A stretch of 64,000 nucleotides of DNA, taken from Candidatus Obscuribacterales bacterium (lineage in GTDB: Bacteria > Cyanobacteriota > Vampirovibrionia > Obscuribacterales > Obscuribacteraceae). A program made the position numbers and the translations under genes. Shown piece after piece: positions 1 to 9,028 of the stretch (position 1 is its first letter; every line of letters begins with the position of its first letter). Below the pieces are notes generated by a model. The model made no database searches and was not told the origin of the DNA. It saw only the letters and a program-made list of their open reading frames with translations. The stretch spans positions 30,393-94,392 of the forward strand of contig JAIELX010000106.1 of NCBI GenBank assembly GCA_019752635.1, read 5' to 3'.

Positions 1-858
1 GTAGTAAACATAGATGAAAATCCGAACTTCGGTGGACTCAGCGAGGGAGGATTTGACTTCCCCAACGTGGCGACACTGGTAGAGGCTTCGCGCGGCAACC
101 TCGATAGCGTAGCAGCATTCAACGCCAGTCAAGCCAACACAACATTGGGTGGCGTCGTCACACCGAGAGCAGGTTATCAAGCAAAGTATTTCGAACTTGC
201 TCGTAAGCACACCCATCCGTTTGCGGAAGCTGAAGAAGCTGGCAAGAATTTCTACAAGTTGATGAACAGAAACACCAGGGCTCACTTCGGATTCGTTGCA
301 TTCAACGCTCGAGTCGGCGAAACAAACACAACATCGTTCAATCAGCCAAATGTATCACCGACTTATGCCCCGGCAGGCAACGGCGATTTCCCTCTGCCAG
401 GAATAACGCTCTCTTCCGATCCTGACACCTCCAACTTCAACGAATGCAACACCGCAGTCGGTCAGGTTGTTCCAGATGGAAACACCAACATCGGTGGATC
501 AGTCGAACGCGCAGTCAGAATGTTTGATGCAGGTGCAAGACCCAACGCACGAAAAGCCATCGTTCTGTTCACCGACGGTGAGCCCACAGTAGGTGGTCCA
601 CTAAGCGGGAACCCGTTCAGCAATTGTCAGCAGGCCGCAGCCCTGGCTAAATCCAAAGGCATCGCAGTATACACGGTAGGACTGGCACTGGACCCTTCGC
701 TGGTACCGATACAACGTCAAGTGCTCGGCGACAATGTCCCCACAGGTATGGCATTCATAGCCGGCAACGAAAGTAAGTTCTTTCAAGTGACAAGCGCCTC
801 GCAATTGAACTCAGCCTTCACCTCCATTGCGCGGCACTTAACTCAACTGGTTCAGTAA
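1..858 (+). CDS. vWA-domain protein of a Tad-type pilus cluster (5' end outside window)
   Basis: The reading frame is open from base 1, so the gene is truncated by the window edge; the GTG at 67 is only an internal codon. A von Willebrand A domain is visible. It has a DGNTNIGGSVERAV stretch resembling the second MIDAS loop and a KAIVLFTDGEP strand carrying the MIDAS aspartate. The usual N-terminal DxSxS loop must lie upstream of the window. The product ends at SIARHLTQLVQ with no C-terminal membrane helix. Two TadE-like genes follow within 50 bp, so this is probably the TadG-like or vWA surface component of a Flp/Tad pilus operon, likely exported. The vWA assignment is firm; the Tad role is inferred from neighbours. 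Confidence 0.8.
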   Translation, partial: VVNIDENPNFGGLSEGGFDFPNVATLVEASRGNLDSVAAFNASQANTTLGGVVTPRAGYQAKYFELARKHTHPFAEAEEAGKNFYKLMNRNTRAHFGFVAFNARVGETNTTSFNQPNVSPTYAPAGNGDFPLPGITLSSDPDTSNFNECNTAVGQVVPDGNTNIGGSVERAVRMFDAGARPNARKAIVLFTDGEPTVGGPLSGNPFSNCQQAAALAKSKGIAVYTVGLALDPSLVPIQRQVLGDNVPTGMAFIAGNESKFFQVTSASQLNSAFTSIARHLTQLVQ

Positions 859-904
859 CGCTTCCAGAACAACAGCAGATTTCACGAAGATTTATAAGAG
901 CAAA

Positions 905-1462
905 ATGATGAATACCAGAACCGACTTTCCAACGAAGCCCATCCAAGGCATCCGCAAACAACGCGGTAGTTCTCTCCTCGAATTGCCGTTAATGCTCTGG
1001 GTAATGTTCGCATTGCTTTTTGTACCGATGATTTCGCTGGCGTCAATCACTTTGCGCGGAGCGATACTAGACTCGGTGGCGCGTGACGCGGCTCACGTAG
1101 CATCCAAGTCGAGGACGTACGCTACCAACACCGACGAAGGTATTTGCGCAAAGGAAGCAGCGCAAACTGAAGTCGGGCAGAGACTGGCACCGTTCACGGG
1201 AATAGTAGCCAGTGCCGTCGATACAACAATTTTAACTACTGACATCACCTCGGGCAATGTTTCCCGGTCTAATACCGCGCTCTTGAACGTTGACTCTTCC
1301 AGGAACATTTATCAAATAGAGACGAGCGTCCGCGGGACAGTGCAGCCCGTACTAGGTGGAAATTTGGCGATATTCGGCAATATACCGGGATTCACAACAC
1401 CACTTGCGGTCACTCATACCGCCCGAGAGATGTTCGAAAATCCGCAAGGGTTGACACGTTAA
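905..1462 (+). CDS. TadE-like pseudopilin family protein
   Basis: A 185-residue protein with a short basic N-terminus, then RGSSLLELPLMLWVMFALLF: a glycine followed by a Glu at +5 and a single hydrophobic helix. This is the prepilin-peptidase signature of TadE/TadF pseudopilins. The remainder (DSVARDAAHVASKSRTY and a beta-rich tail) is periplasmic and matches the general TadE shape, where an AARxAA-type segment follows the helix. It starts 46 bp after the vWA gene and is followed 27 bp later by a second TadE-like gene, so the three are probably one transcript. TadE-like proteins assist Flp pilus assembly at the inner membrane. A second ATG three bases downstream is equally possible as start. 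Confidence 0.75.
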   Translation: MMNTRTDFPTKPIQGIRKQRGSSLLELPLMLWVMFALLFVPMISLASITLRGAILDSVARDAAHVASKSRTYATNTDEGICAKEAAQTEVGQRLAPFTGIVASAVDTTILTTDITSGNVSRSNTALLNVDSSRNIYQIETSVRGTVQPVLGGNLAIFGNIPGFTTPLAVTHTAREMFENPQGLTR

Positions 1463-1489
1463 CTAACTGATTGCAACAGAGGACTGGTT

Positions 1490-1966
1490 ATGAATTCGCT
1501 TAGACACGGCAAGAGCAACTCGTTGAGAAGCAAGAGAGGCAGCACGGCAATTGAACTCGGCGCTGCAGCCATGATCATGATCGCTCTTGTCGCCTTCGGT
1601 TTGAACATCTGCATAGCCATGATCGGTTACACGATGAATGATCGAGCTTGCCGCGACGCGGCCCGCTCCGCCGCTCAAGCTGCCACCACTATCGAGGCGA
1701 ATACTCGAGCATCTCGAATTTTAGCCAGTTACAAAGGCTCGAGTCCCCTCTTCAAGGAATTGAAACTGAGCCAAGTGACTTACACGGATTTCGGAGGAAC
1801 TCCACCTGACGGTGTAGCGCCGTTCGTCACAGTTACAACAGTGGCCGAATCCGATGTACCCTGCGCCGTCAATGTTTTCGGCAAAAACGTATTTGGCGAC
1901 AAAATGCAATTTCGCCGATCCTACACATTTCCGATCGTCAAATTGACAGTGCCGCTCGGTTCCTAA
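1490..1966 (+). CDS. TadE-like pseudopilin family protein
   Basis: A 158-residue protein with the same layout as its upstream neighbour. A basic leader is followed by KRGSTAIELGAAAMIMIAL, with Gly at -1 and Glu at +5 of a predicted prepilin cleavage site. A single transmembrane helix and a CRDAARSAAQAAT stretch typical of TadE-like proteins come next. AGAGGA lies 6 bases before the ATG and supports the start. It is the last gene of the cluster and is closed by the hairpin terminator at 2001-2032. Likely a minor pseudopilin of a Tad/Flp system; the substrate and partners cannot be read from this window. Confidence 0.75.
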   Translation: MNSLRHGKSNSLRSKRGSTAIELGAAAMIMIALVAFGLNICIAMIGYTMNDRACRDAARSAAQAATTIEANTRASRILASYKGSSPLFKELKLSQVTYTDFGGTPPDGVAPFVTVTTVAESDVPCAVNVFGKNVFGDKMQFRRSYTFPIVKLTVPLGS

Positions 1967-2000
1967 AGTTTTTCATCCACTACCTACCCCTTTCTTACAC

Positions 2001-2032
2001 AAAAGACTACGCCCCCCCGGACGTAGTCTTTT
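2001..2032. terminator. bidirectional intrinsic terminator
   Basis: A perfect 11-bp inverted repeat (AAAAGACTACG at 2001-2011 and its complement at 2022-2032) encloses a C-rich loop. A-run on the left and T-run on the right allow use on either strand. It lies 35 bp after the second TadE-like gene. Confidence 0.85.
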
Positions 2033-2128
2033 GCTTCTACCGCTTACTTCCTTCTGCGGTCGGGGATAATGTTCAGCGTGAGGTACTGTGAATGACACCG
2101 GCAAATAATCTGGAGACTTGAATAGTCC

Positions 2129-2668
2129 GTGAAGATAAATATATTCAGCGAACAACTATCGGAGAACTTGTTGCAGCAATGTGCCGAGATTTGGGTTGCA
2201 TGTTTTACAGGTCCGCCACGCTTCGAAAACTGGACAATCGAATCGGCCGCAGATGAACTTCAAAAGTACCTGGCACAAAAAGGCGACTTTATTCTGGCGA
2301 TGCCGGACGATCGCACTGTGGCGGCATTCGCGGTCGGGCTGCCAGTGGCCGATCACTACGGCGGAGCCGACCTCATTGCCGCGGGCGCTCACCCGCAGTC
2401 GTACTACTTCGTAGCATTGGGTACCAGACCTGAGTTTCGCAGACAAGGACTGGGCGCAGCGTTGCATAAGCGGCGGGAAGAAGAAGGAGTAAAGCGGGGC
2501 TATTCAGTCATGACGGTTCGGGTACGGTCCGACAACGACGACAACCTCAGGTTGCTTGAGAGAGCAGGTTTTACAGAATCCGGTCGTTACCAGGCTTCAA
2601 TCGGGGAAAGCATCGCCGAGAGGCTGATTATGACCAAATTCGTCAAAGCCGGCGTAACAGACAGTTAA
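2129..2668 (+). CDS. GNAT-family N-acetyltransferase
   Basis: A 179-residue protein of typical GNAT length. The acetyl-CoA binding motif A is visible as YYFVALGTRPEFRRQGLGA, with the RRQGLG loop that holds the pyrophosphate of acetyl-CoA. Motif B follows as NLRLLERAGFTESGRY. The N-terminal half resembles the general GNAT sensor region (IWVACFTGPPRFENW). The substrate is unknown. The start codon is GTG with GGAGA about 12 bases upstream. It is probably transcribed alone, between the terminator at 2001-2032 and the ovothiol synthase promoter region. Confidence 0.75.
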   Translation: MKINIFSEQLSENLLQQCAEIWVACFTGPPRFENWTIESAADELQKYLAQKGDFILAMPDDRTVAAFAVGLPVADHYGGADLIAAGAHPQSYYFVALGTRPEFRRQGLGAALHKRREEEGVKRGYSVMTVRVRSDNDDNLRLLERAGFTESGRYQASIGESIAERLIMTKFVKAGVTDS

Positions 2669-2753
2669 GACACTCTGTTGACCAAATAGAGCCTTTTCAC
2701 CGAAGTTTTACCAAATGGCATGATAATATTCCTCGGTCATTCTGAGGAAAAAC

Positions 2754-5168
2754 ATGTCAGGGTCTCGCAATCCCAATCTCGGCGTTATTGCCGGTACCGT
2801 CGCCTCTGATGCCGCAGGCGACGAATGGCAGCGCAATCTCGGACATTCCAAAATACATTTGGGTTTGCCTCGTAAATCCGACTGGTGGACGGGGCGTCCG
2901 CCAGAGCAATGTCACGGATACAGCCCGGCGGGACAGCTACACTCGATCGAAATGCCCAATCTGGCAACCTGCACCCGGCAACAAGTGAGTGACTATTTCG
3001 ACAACACTTGGACACTGACTGAAGTGTTGTTCTCATCGCTGATCGGCGATGAACCATTTTACCGACCGCCCTATCATGCCCTTCGCCACCCGCTCATTTT
3101 CTATTACGTGCATCCTGCGGTCTTGTACATCAACAAACTTCGTTTAGCCGGACTTCGAAACAGCGGTGTTAATCCCTACTTCGAAAGCCTGTTCGAAACC
3201 GGCGTTGACGAAATGAGCTGGGATGACATGTCTAAAAATGTCATTGAGTTTCCAACTATTGACGAGGCGCATCAATACCGCGCCCAAGTGTATGCAGCAG
3301 TAAAACAACTCATCGATACGCATCCCGCTCTTGAAGATGGTCATCGGCCATTCTTGCAAGACCATCCCCTCTGGGCGCTATTCATGGGCTTCGAGCACGA
3401 GCGCATTCACCTTGAAACCTCCAGTGTTCTGATTCGAGAGCTGCCAGTACATTTGGTATCACCCCCCTCGCAGTGGCCGGCGATCGCTCCCGTAACGGAA
3501 GGGCAGGTCAACTATACGCCTCAACCTGGCATCGATTATCCGACGAATAATTTCGCGCTGGTTCCGGCCAAAAGCGTGAGCTACGGAAAACCGTTCGAGT
3601 GGCCTTCATATGGATGGGACAACGAATACGGAACCCGTTCAGCAAGACTGAGCGAGTTTTCAGCCACCAGATTTTTGATCAGCAACGGCGAGTTCTGGCA
3701 ATTCGTCAATGATGGCGGTTACGTCAACAAGGACAATTGGTCGGATACCGGTTGGCGTTGGCGCTCGTTTCGCAATGTCAAATGCCCGACATTCTGGGTT
3801 CCGGACGGTCCGGCAGGCGCGCACCAATACAGATTGCGAACCTGCTTCGATGTGATTCCCATGCAGTGGAATTGGCCGGCAGTAGTGAATTATCACGAAG
3901 CGCGCGCCTTCTGCGTATGGAAATCACAGAAGGACCAAAGCAGCTACCGCTTGATCACTGAAGCTGAGCACCAGGCTATGCGCATTGCATCCAACATCCA
4001 CAACCAGGATGTTGAGACACTTGTCGTGCCACCACCCTTCAATGTCAATTTGCGTTGCGGTTCCGAGTCAGCGGTAGACGACTCCAAGCGAGTCGGATAC
4101 CCTTTCGCCGACTTATTCGGAAATGTATGGCAATGGTGCGAAGATCACTTCAATCCGCTTGAAGGATCGCGAGTGCATCGATACTACGATGACTTCAGCA
4201 CACCGTGCTATGACGGACAACATCAAATGATCATGGGTGGCTCGTTTGCCAGCACAGGTCATGAAGCAACCGTATGGGCGAGATTTCACTTCCGTCCGCA
4301 CTTCTTCCAACACGCAGGATTCAGATTGGTGCAAGTGCCCGACCGCAGCGACGGTTGCGTTGTGCGCATCGGCGAATCAGAAGACAGTACAAACCCTTAC
4401 GAAACAGAGAGCGTACTCAATGAGTACATGACGTTGCACTTCGCACGGCCGGACGTGCAAATGCCGCACTCATTCGGTCCCGGGCATGCCACCATGTTCC
4501 CGCAGCGTTGCGCCGATCTCGTAACCGAATGGTCGACCAAGCTCGGACTTCCTCGTTTGCGAGCGCTTGACGTCGGTTGCGCTGTCGGTGGTGCTACATT
4601 CAGGCTGGCTGAAACTTTCGAGGAAGTGATCGGGGTCGATCTCAGCGAACAGTTCATCAACACCGCTAAGAAACTCAAAACAGCCGGCGAACTCAAATTC
4701 AACTGCAAAATTGAAGGAGAATTGTTCGAAGAATACTCAGCCGTCGTGTCGAAGCAAGCAGCGGATCGTGTTGTCTTCAGACAAGCGGATGCTTGCTCGC
4801 TCCCCCCTGAATTCCTGGACTTCGACGCCGTGCTGTTGGCGAACCTGTTGTGCCGCCTACCCAGCCCTGGCGCGTGCCTCGCCCGTATGTCCGGTGAACG
4901 CGGTATTGTGAAGCCTGGAGGACTTCTGGTAATCGTTTCCCCCTATACCTGGATGGAGCGTTTCACTCCACGCGACATCTGGCCCGGCGGCTTCACGGAC
5001 GCCAACGGCGAACAGTGCTTGTCCGAGGACGGATTGAAGAACTTGCTGTCCAACACTTTCGAGCTGCTGGAGAAACGGGATGTTCCGCTGGTAATTCGCG
5101 AGCACCGCCGCAAGTATCAATACATTGTTTCGCAGGCTCTGGTCTGGCGTCGGCGAACCTCTTCTTAG
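2754..5168 (+). CDS. ovoA: 5-histidylcysteine sulfoxide synthase / mercaptohistidine N-methyltransferase (OvoA)
   Basis: An 804-residue bifunctional enzyme for ovothiol A synthesis. The N-terminal DinB-like and FGE-sulfatase-like parts form a non-haem iron enzyme that joins histidine and cysteine as a sulfoxide. The C-terminal domain is a SAM methyltransferase that methylates the imidazole ring. Visible features are HPLIFYYVHP near residue 112, the iron-binding HERIHLE (H215, H219, E221), and late FGE motifs such as FGNVWQWCEDHF and GGSFASTG. The SAM loop LDVGCAVGGAT begins near residue 604. Length and domain order match full-length OvoA rather than the shorter EgtB. The step that cleaves the sulfoxide (OvoB, a PLP enzyme) is not encoded nearby. 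A GAGGAAA ribosome site precedes the ATG. Confidence 0.9.
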   Translation: MSGSRNPNLGVIAGTVASDAAGDEWQRNLGHSKIHLGLPRKSDWWTGRPPEQCHGYSPAGQLHSIEMPNLATCTRQQVSDYFDNTWTLTEVLFSSLIGDEPFYRPPYHALRHPLIFYYVHPAVLYINKLRLAGLRNSGVNPYFESLFETGVDEMSWDDMSKNVIEFPTIDEAHQYRAQVYAAVKQLIDTHPALEDGHRPFLQDHPLWALFMGFEHERIHLETSSVLIRELPVHLVSPPSQWPAIAPVTEGQVNYTPQPGIDYPTNNFALVPAKSVSYGKPFEWPSYGWDNEYGTRSARLSEFSATRFLISNGEFWQFVNDGGYVNKDNWSDTGWRWRSFRNVKCPTFWVPDGPAGAHQYRLRTCFDVIPMQWNWPAVVNYHEARAFCVWKSQKDQSSYRLITEAEHQAMRIASNIHNQDVETLVVPPPFNVNLRCGSESAVDDSKRVGYPFADLFGNVWQWCEDHFNPLEGSRVHRYYDDFSTPCYDGQHQMIMGGSFASTGHEATVWARFHFRPHFFQHAGFRLVQVPDRSDGCVVRIGESEDSTNPYETESVLNEYMTLHFARPDVQMPHSFGPGHATMFPQRCADLVTEWSTKLGLPRLRALDVGCAVGGATFRLAETFEEVIGVDLSEQFINTAKKLKTAGELKFNCKIEGELFEEYSAVVSKQAADRVVFRQADACSLPPEFLDFDAVLLANLLCRLPSPGACLARMSGERGIVKPGGLLVIVSPYTWMERFTPRDIWPGGFTDANGEQCLSEDGLKNLLSNTFELLEKRDVPLVIREHRRKYQYIVSQALVWRRRTSS

Positions 5169-5328
5169 CGTCCCGCTCCCTTCACCTCCGCGCCTGAACG
5201 GCGTTCGATCCTCTTTGCAGCGATAAACCTCCGTTCGAGCTGAGCTTGTCGGAATTTATCAGGCAATTCCAGTTTCGCCCGCCACCCGACTCGGGTAAGA
5301 TAAGCTCGTGGATTGAAAGGATTGGCAA

Positions 5329-7473
5329 GTGCGCGTCTGGCCGGGATTGCCCTACCCGCTTGGTGCTACCTGGGACGGTAGAGGTGTAAACTTTGCCATT
5401 TTTTCCGAAAATGCGTCCTCGATCGAACTCTGCCTATTCGAGACTGAGACCGACGACGTCGAGTCTAAGAGGATTAAGCTGCCGGAGCAGACCAATCAAG
5501 TCTGGCACGGTTATTTTCCCGATATTCGCCCCGGACAGCTTTACGGCTACAGAGTTTATGGTCCTTACGCTCCTGACAGAGGACACCGGTTCAATCCAAA
5601 CAAATTGCTGCTTGACCCCTACGCCAAATCGATAGCGCGAGACTTACGATGGCACGACGCGTTGTACGGTTATCGTCAAAACGATCCCAACATGGATGCG
5701 TCTTTTGACAAACGCGACAGCGCCCCGTTTGCTCCACGCGCGCAAATAATCGACACGGCCTTCACGTGGGGCAACGACATTCCACTGAAAACACCGTGGC
5801 ACAAGACCATTATTTACGAGATGCACGTAAAAGCATTTACTAGACAAATGCCAGGCGTACCGGACAGGTTGCGCGGCACCTATAGTGGTATCGCAACCGA
5901 AGCAGCCATAAATCACCTGGTCGATTTAGGAGTGACAGCAGTTGAGCTAATGCCGGTGCACCACCATGTGTCCGAGCATCGACTGATCAAGCAAGGTCTT
6001 GTTAACTTCTGGGGCTACAACACGCTCTCCTATTTCGCCCCGGACCCGAGATTTTCAGCAGCTAGAGAATCCTACTTCGCGGTGCATGAGTTCAAGGCAA
6101 TGGTACGAGCACTGCATGCCGCCGGGTTGGAAGTGATACTAGATGTGGTGTACAACCACACCGGCGAGGGCAGCGAACTCGGTCCCACTCTTTCCTTTCG
6201 CGGAATCGACAATGCGGCATACTACAGATTGTCCGGCATAGATCGCCGACTCTACGTAGACTTTACCGGCTGCGGCAATACGCTGAACATGCAGCATCCA
6301 CGCGTCCTTCAAATGCTAATGGATAGCTTGCGATACTGGGTTCAGGAAATGCACGTTGACGGTTTCCGCTTTGACCTTGCCAGCGCGCTGGCAAGAGAGT
6401 TGCATGACGTGAATCAGCTTTCGGCGTTCTTCGATGTGATTCACCAGGACCCTGTTCTGTCGCAGGTAAAGCTGATTGCCGAACCTTGGGACGTAGGTCC
6501 CGGCGGTTACCAGGTTGGTAACTTTCCTGCGGGTTGGGCAGAGTGGAACGGCAAATACAGAGACAATGTACGCCGTTTTTGGAAGGGAGACGGCGGGCTT
6601 ATGAGCGAATTCGCAACTCGCCTCACCGGCTCCAGCGACTTGTACGGACACAGCGGCAGAAAGCCCTATGCCAGCATCAACTTTGTTACCTGCCACGATG
6701 GTTTTACGTTGGAGGACCTGGTTAGCTACAACAAGAAACACAACGAAGCAAATCTGGAAGAGAACCGCGACGGGTCAGACGCCAATTACAGTTGGAACTG
6801 CAGTGTCGAGGGTCCCTCTGCCGACCCGGATGTCAAAGAAATGCGCGCTCGCCAGAAACGAAACCTGATGGCCACTCTTTTGCTGTCGCAGGGAATTCCG
6901 ATGCTTCTTTCCGGCGACGAGCTCAGTCATACTCAAAACGGCAACAACAACACCTACTGCCAGGACAATATGCTTACCTGGCTCGACTGGAGCTGGAACC
7001 CGGAGAAACGTCAGTTCTACGAGTTCATGCGCAAGCTGGTCAAGATTCGCAAGGACCATCCCGTACTTCATCGGCGGCGATTCTTTCACGGCAGAGACAT
7101 TCGCGGTACAGGCATCAAAGATATCTACTGGGTGACTCCATCCGGACGTCAAATGGAAGATGCAGACTGGCATGCCGCCAACGTTCGCTGCCTGGGCGTT
7201 TGCTTTACCGGTGAAGTCGACGAACTCACGGAACACGGAGAACGTCTGGAAGATGACAATCTGCTGCTGCTGCTCAATGCTTCCGACGACAAAGTAATGT
7301 TCCGGTTGCCACCATTTCCGGCGGAGCTTCCCTGGCTTGAGTTGATGCTCGATACCAGCCATCCCGTCGATGCACCAATCTGTCGGGACCCGGCAACACC
7401 TTACGAGCTGGAAGCTCGATCACTGGCGTTGTTCCGCTGGCCATTCGAGGCATTGTACCGCCCGGTCAAATAG
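5329..7473 (+). CDS. glgX: glycogen debranching enzyme GlgX (GH13 isoamylase type)
   Basis: A 714-residue isoamylase-type debranching enzyme that hydrolyses alpha-1,6 branches of glycogen or limit dextrin in the cytoplasm. An N-terminal CBM48 begins near residue 15 (VNFAIFSENASSIELCLFE). The catalytic GH13 barrel follows. DVVYNHTGEG is conserved region I. DGFRFDLA contains the nucleophile D349, IAEPWD the acid/base E385, and TCHDGFT the transition-state stabiliser D457. Length and motif order match GlgX/TreX. The start codon is GTG. No other glycogen gene is nearby, so it appears as a single-gene unit ending at the hairpin at 7476-7509. Confidence 0.93.
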   Translation: MRVWPGLPYPLGATWDGRGVNFAIFSENASSIELCLFETETDDVESKRIKLPEQTNQVWHGYFPDIRPGQLYGYRVYGPYAPDRGHRFNPNKLLLDPYAKSIARDLRWHDALYGYRQNDPNMDASFDKRDSAPFAPRAQIIDTAFTWGNDIPLKTPWHKTIIYEMHVKAFTRQMPGVPDRLRGTYSGIATEAAINHLVDLGVTAVELMPVHHHVSEHRLIKQGLVNFWGYNTLSYFAPDPRFSAARESYFAVHEFKAMVRALHAAGLEVILDVVYNHTGEGSELGPTLSFRGIDNAAYYRLSGIDRRLYVDFTGCGNTLNMQHPRVLQMLMDSLRYWVQEMHVDGFRFDLASALARELHDVNQLSAFFDVIHQDPVLSQVKLIAEPWDVGPGGYQVGNFPAGWAEWNGKYRDNVRRFWKGDGGLMSEFATRLTGSSDLYGHSGRKPYASINFVTCHDGFTLEDLVSYNKKHNEANLEENRDGSDANYSWNCSVEGPSADPDVKEMRARQKRNLMATLLLSQGIPMLLSGDELSHTQNGNNNTYCQDNMLTWLDWSWNPEKRQFYEFMRKLVKIRKDHPVLHRRRFFHGRDIRGTGIKDIYWVTPSGRQMEDADWHAANVRCLGVCFTGEVDELTEHGERLEDDNLLLLLNASDDKVMFRLPPFPAELPWLELMLDTSHPVDAPICRDPATPYELEARSLALFRWPFEALYRPVK

Positions 7474-7475
7474 AA

Positions 7476-7509
7476 ACCGGAGGCGCCGATTTTAGGCAGC
7501 ACCTCCGGT
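7476..7509. terminator. hairpin between convergent genes
   Basis: ACCGGAGG at 7476-7483 pairs with CCTCCGGT at 7502-7509, with a smaller GCC/GGC stem inside the loop. It lies directly after the glgX stop codon and before the convergent DUF1269 gene. There is no clear T-run, so termination efficiency is uncertain. Confidence 0.5.
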
Positions 7510-7541
7510 GGTGTTCATCTGTATTGCTACGAGAAAAAAGT

Positions 7542-8054
7542 CTATTTCAAACTTGGCTCAGCAACTTTGCGCGCTTCGCTTAGAACTGCTTGCAGTTTTT
7601 CTTCTTTTTCGTGTGTCAAAGAAGTCTTCAACACCTTGCCGCCCGTGCCTTGCAATTCTTCCATGACTTTGTCCGGAGTCATGCTGCGCACCAATACAAA
7701 AAGTGCGGACGATCCCGGTGTCAAAGCAGCCGACACATCTTTCATGAAGTGGTCATTGATGCCAACATCCGTGAGCGCACCGGAGATAGCTCCGGAAACT
7801 GCACCTACAGCAGCGCCAAAGAATGGAGAAAGGAACAGGGCCCCTATCAACATTCCCCAGAATGTTCCGCTAACCGCTCCTGTGGAGGTGGGATCAAACA
7901 CTTGATTGAGCTTGATCTTTCCATCGGGCTTCTTCACGGCAACAACCGCATCTTCCAAGTCAATCAAATACTCTCTTTGCAATTTAAGCAACGTCAAACG
8001 GACTTCTTCGGCTTTATGAACATCGTCGTAGCCGATGACAACCAACTGGCTCAT
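7542..8054 (-). CDS. DUF1269 family membrane protein
   Basis: A 170-residue protein beginning SQLVVIGYDDVHKAEEVR, typical of DUF1269. A central glycine/alanine-rich hydrophobic hairpin (GTFWGMLIGALFLSPFFGAAVGAVSGAISG in part) is followed by GINDHFMKDVSAALTPGSSALFVLVR and a C-terminal helix. The family is common in stress-related and phosphate-accumulating bacteria, but its function is unknown. An AAGGAG ribosome site lies immediately upstream of the ATG. It is likely a monocistronic gene with glgX convergent on its 3' side. Confidence 0.8.
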   Translation of the reverse strand: MSQLVVIGYDDVHKAEEVRLTLLKLQREYLIDLEDAVVAVKKPDGKIKLNQVFDPTSTGAVSGTFWGMLIGALFLSPFFGAAVGAVSGAISGALTDVGINDHFMKDVSAALTPGSSALFVLVRSMTPDKVMEELQGTGGKVLKTSLTHEKEEKLQAVLSEARKVAEPSLK

Positions 8055-8268
8055 GGATCTCTCCTTGTTGTGCCTGAGCTACACTCCAACGGGCAACTAT
8101 TGCACCGCCGGATCTCAGAATTTATTTTCACTATGGGAAAATGGTACGACACTGAGAGGTCGAAAAAAGATTAGATCTGAAGATCCGTGCAAATTGGCCT
8201 GAGGCGCAGATAAATCACGGAGCCCAGCCCCCCCCCTTTGCATCCACCCGTGATCATGGACCTCTGCA

Positions 8269-8655
8269 TTACCTCTGATCGAGCTTGACCACAGCTTGAG
8301 CCGCAACAAAACGATCAGTATCCGTCGTTAGTGCATACAGCAATGCAACCGGCAGCGCTCCATTGTGAATAAGCTCCAACCGAATTTGTGAATCGGAATC
8401 TGTGAGCAGCGTGCGCAGCATCTCCGGTGAAGCGGAGGGATCTTTTGCCAACGCGAGCTTAGTTTCTCGCGTCAATTGAATCGTCCCTGCTAATACGGGC
8501 TTGCGTTGGAACTTACGAAACATTGGCTTGAACAAATCGGCAATGGACTGGCAGATTCCGACAATCAGCTCCACAAGCGGTCCGCGATCAGAGTGATGTC
8601 TGCGCGTACCTTGCTCATCGTATCCACTACCACTCTGCATGGCGATGTAATTCAT
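8269..8655 (-). CDS. small HEAT/LRV-like repeat protein, unknown function
   Basis: A 128-residue protein. Residues from about 60 onward read LTRETKLALAKDPSASPEML, then further helices ending AAQAVVKLDQR. This resembles leucine-rich variant or HEAT-like repeats with a DPSASPE turn. The first 50 residues contain one moderately hydrophobic stretch (PLVELIVGICQSIADLF). No catalytic motif is visible. GAGGTG precedes the ATG by about 6 bases. The stop codon lies 214 bp from the start of the DUF1269 gene on the same strand, so co-transcription is possible but unproven. Confidence 0.55.
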   Translation of the reverse strand: MNYIAMQSGSGYDEQGTRRHHSDRGPLVELIVGICQSIADLFKPMFRKFQRKPVLAGTIQLTRETKLALAKDPSASPEMLRTLLTDSDSQIRLELIHNGALPVALLYALTTDTDRFVAAQAVVKLDQR

Positions 8656-8925
8656 GTTTGCACCTCACATACTTTGTGCGTGAAAGTTTTCGGCATAAAG
8701 GCCGCCCCGGGATATTGTGAAGAAGCACAATATCAATCGAGTTTTGAAACACTTACTTGAGACACCCGACACAGAACTGATTGCTATTAGTTGAACTAAA
8801 TTCGTGCAAACTAATTCGTGTTGGACAACCATAATTGTCATTCGTCACAAAATTGTGACTACGATCGTCGATTTTGTCGTATTTCCCGGACACTTGCGCT
8901 GGTCTGGCTATATAGACTCAATTCA

Positions 8926-8973
8926 AAACAAGAAGCGGAGCGACCAAGACCGCCCCGCTTTAAATTCTTGTTT
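8926..8973 (-). terminator. intrinsic terminator of the VIT/vWA gene
   Basis: AAACAAGAA at 8926-8934 pairs with TTCTTGTTT at 8965-8973, continued inward by GCGG/CCGC. On the minus strand the stem is followed by T residues. It lies 56 bp beyond the stop of the 9029-11755 gene. The rest of 8656-9028 shows no gene on either strand. Confidence 0.65.
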
Positions 8974-9028
8974 CTTGCTCACACGTTGGAGGATTAACTC
9001 TAGAGAACTGCCCCGACTGCCCGGGTTA

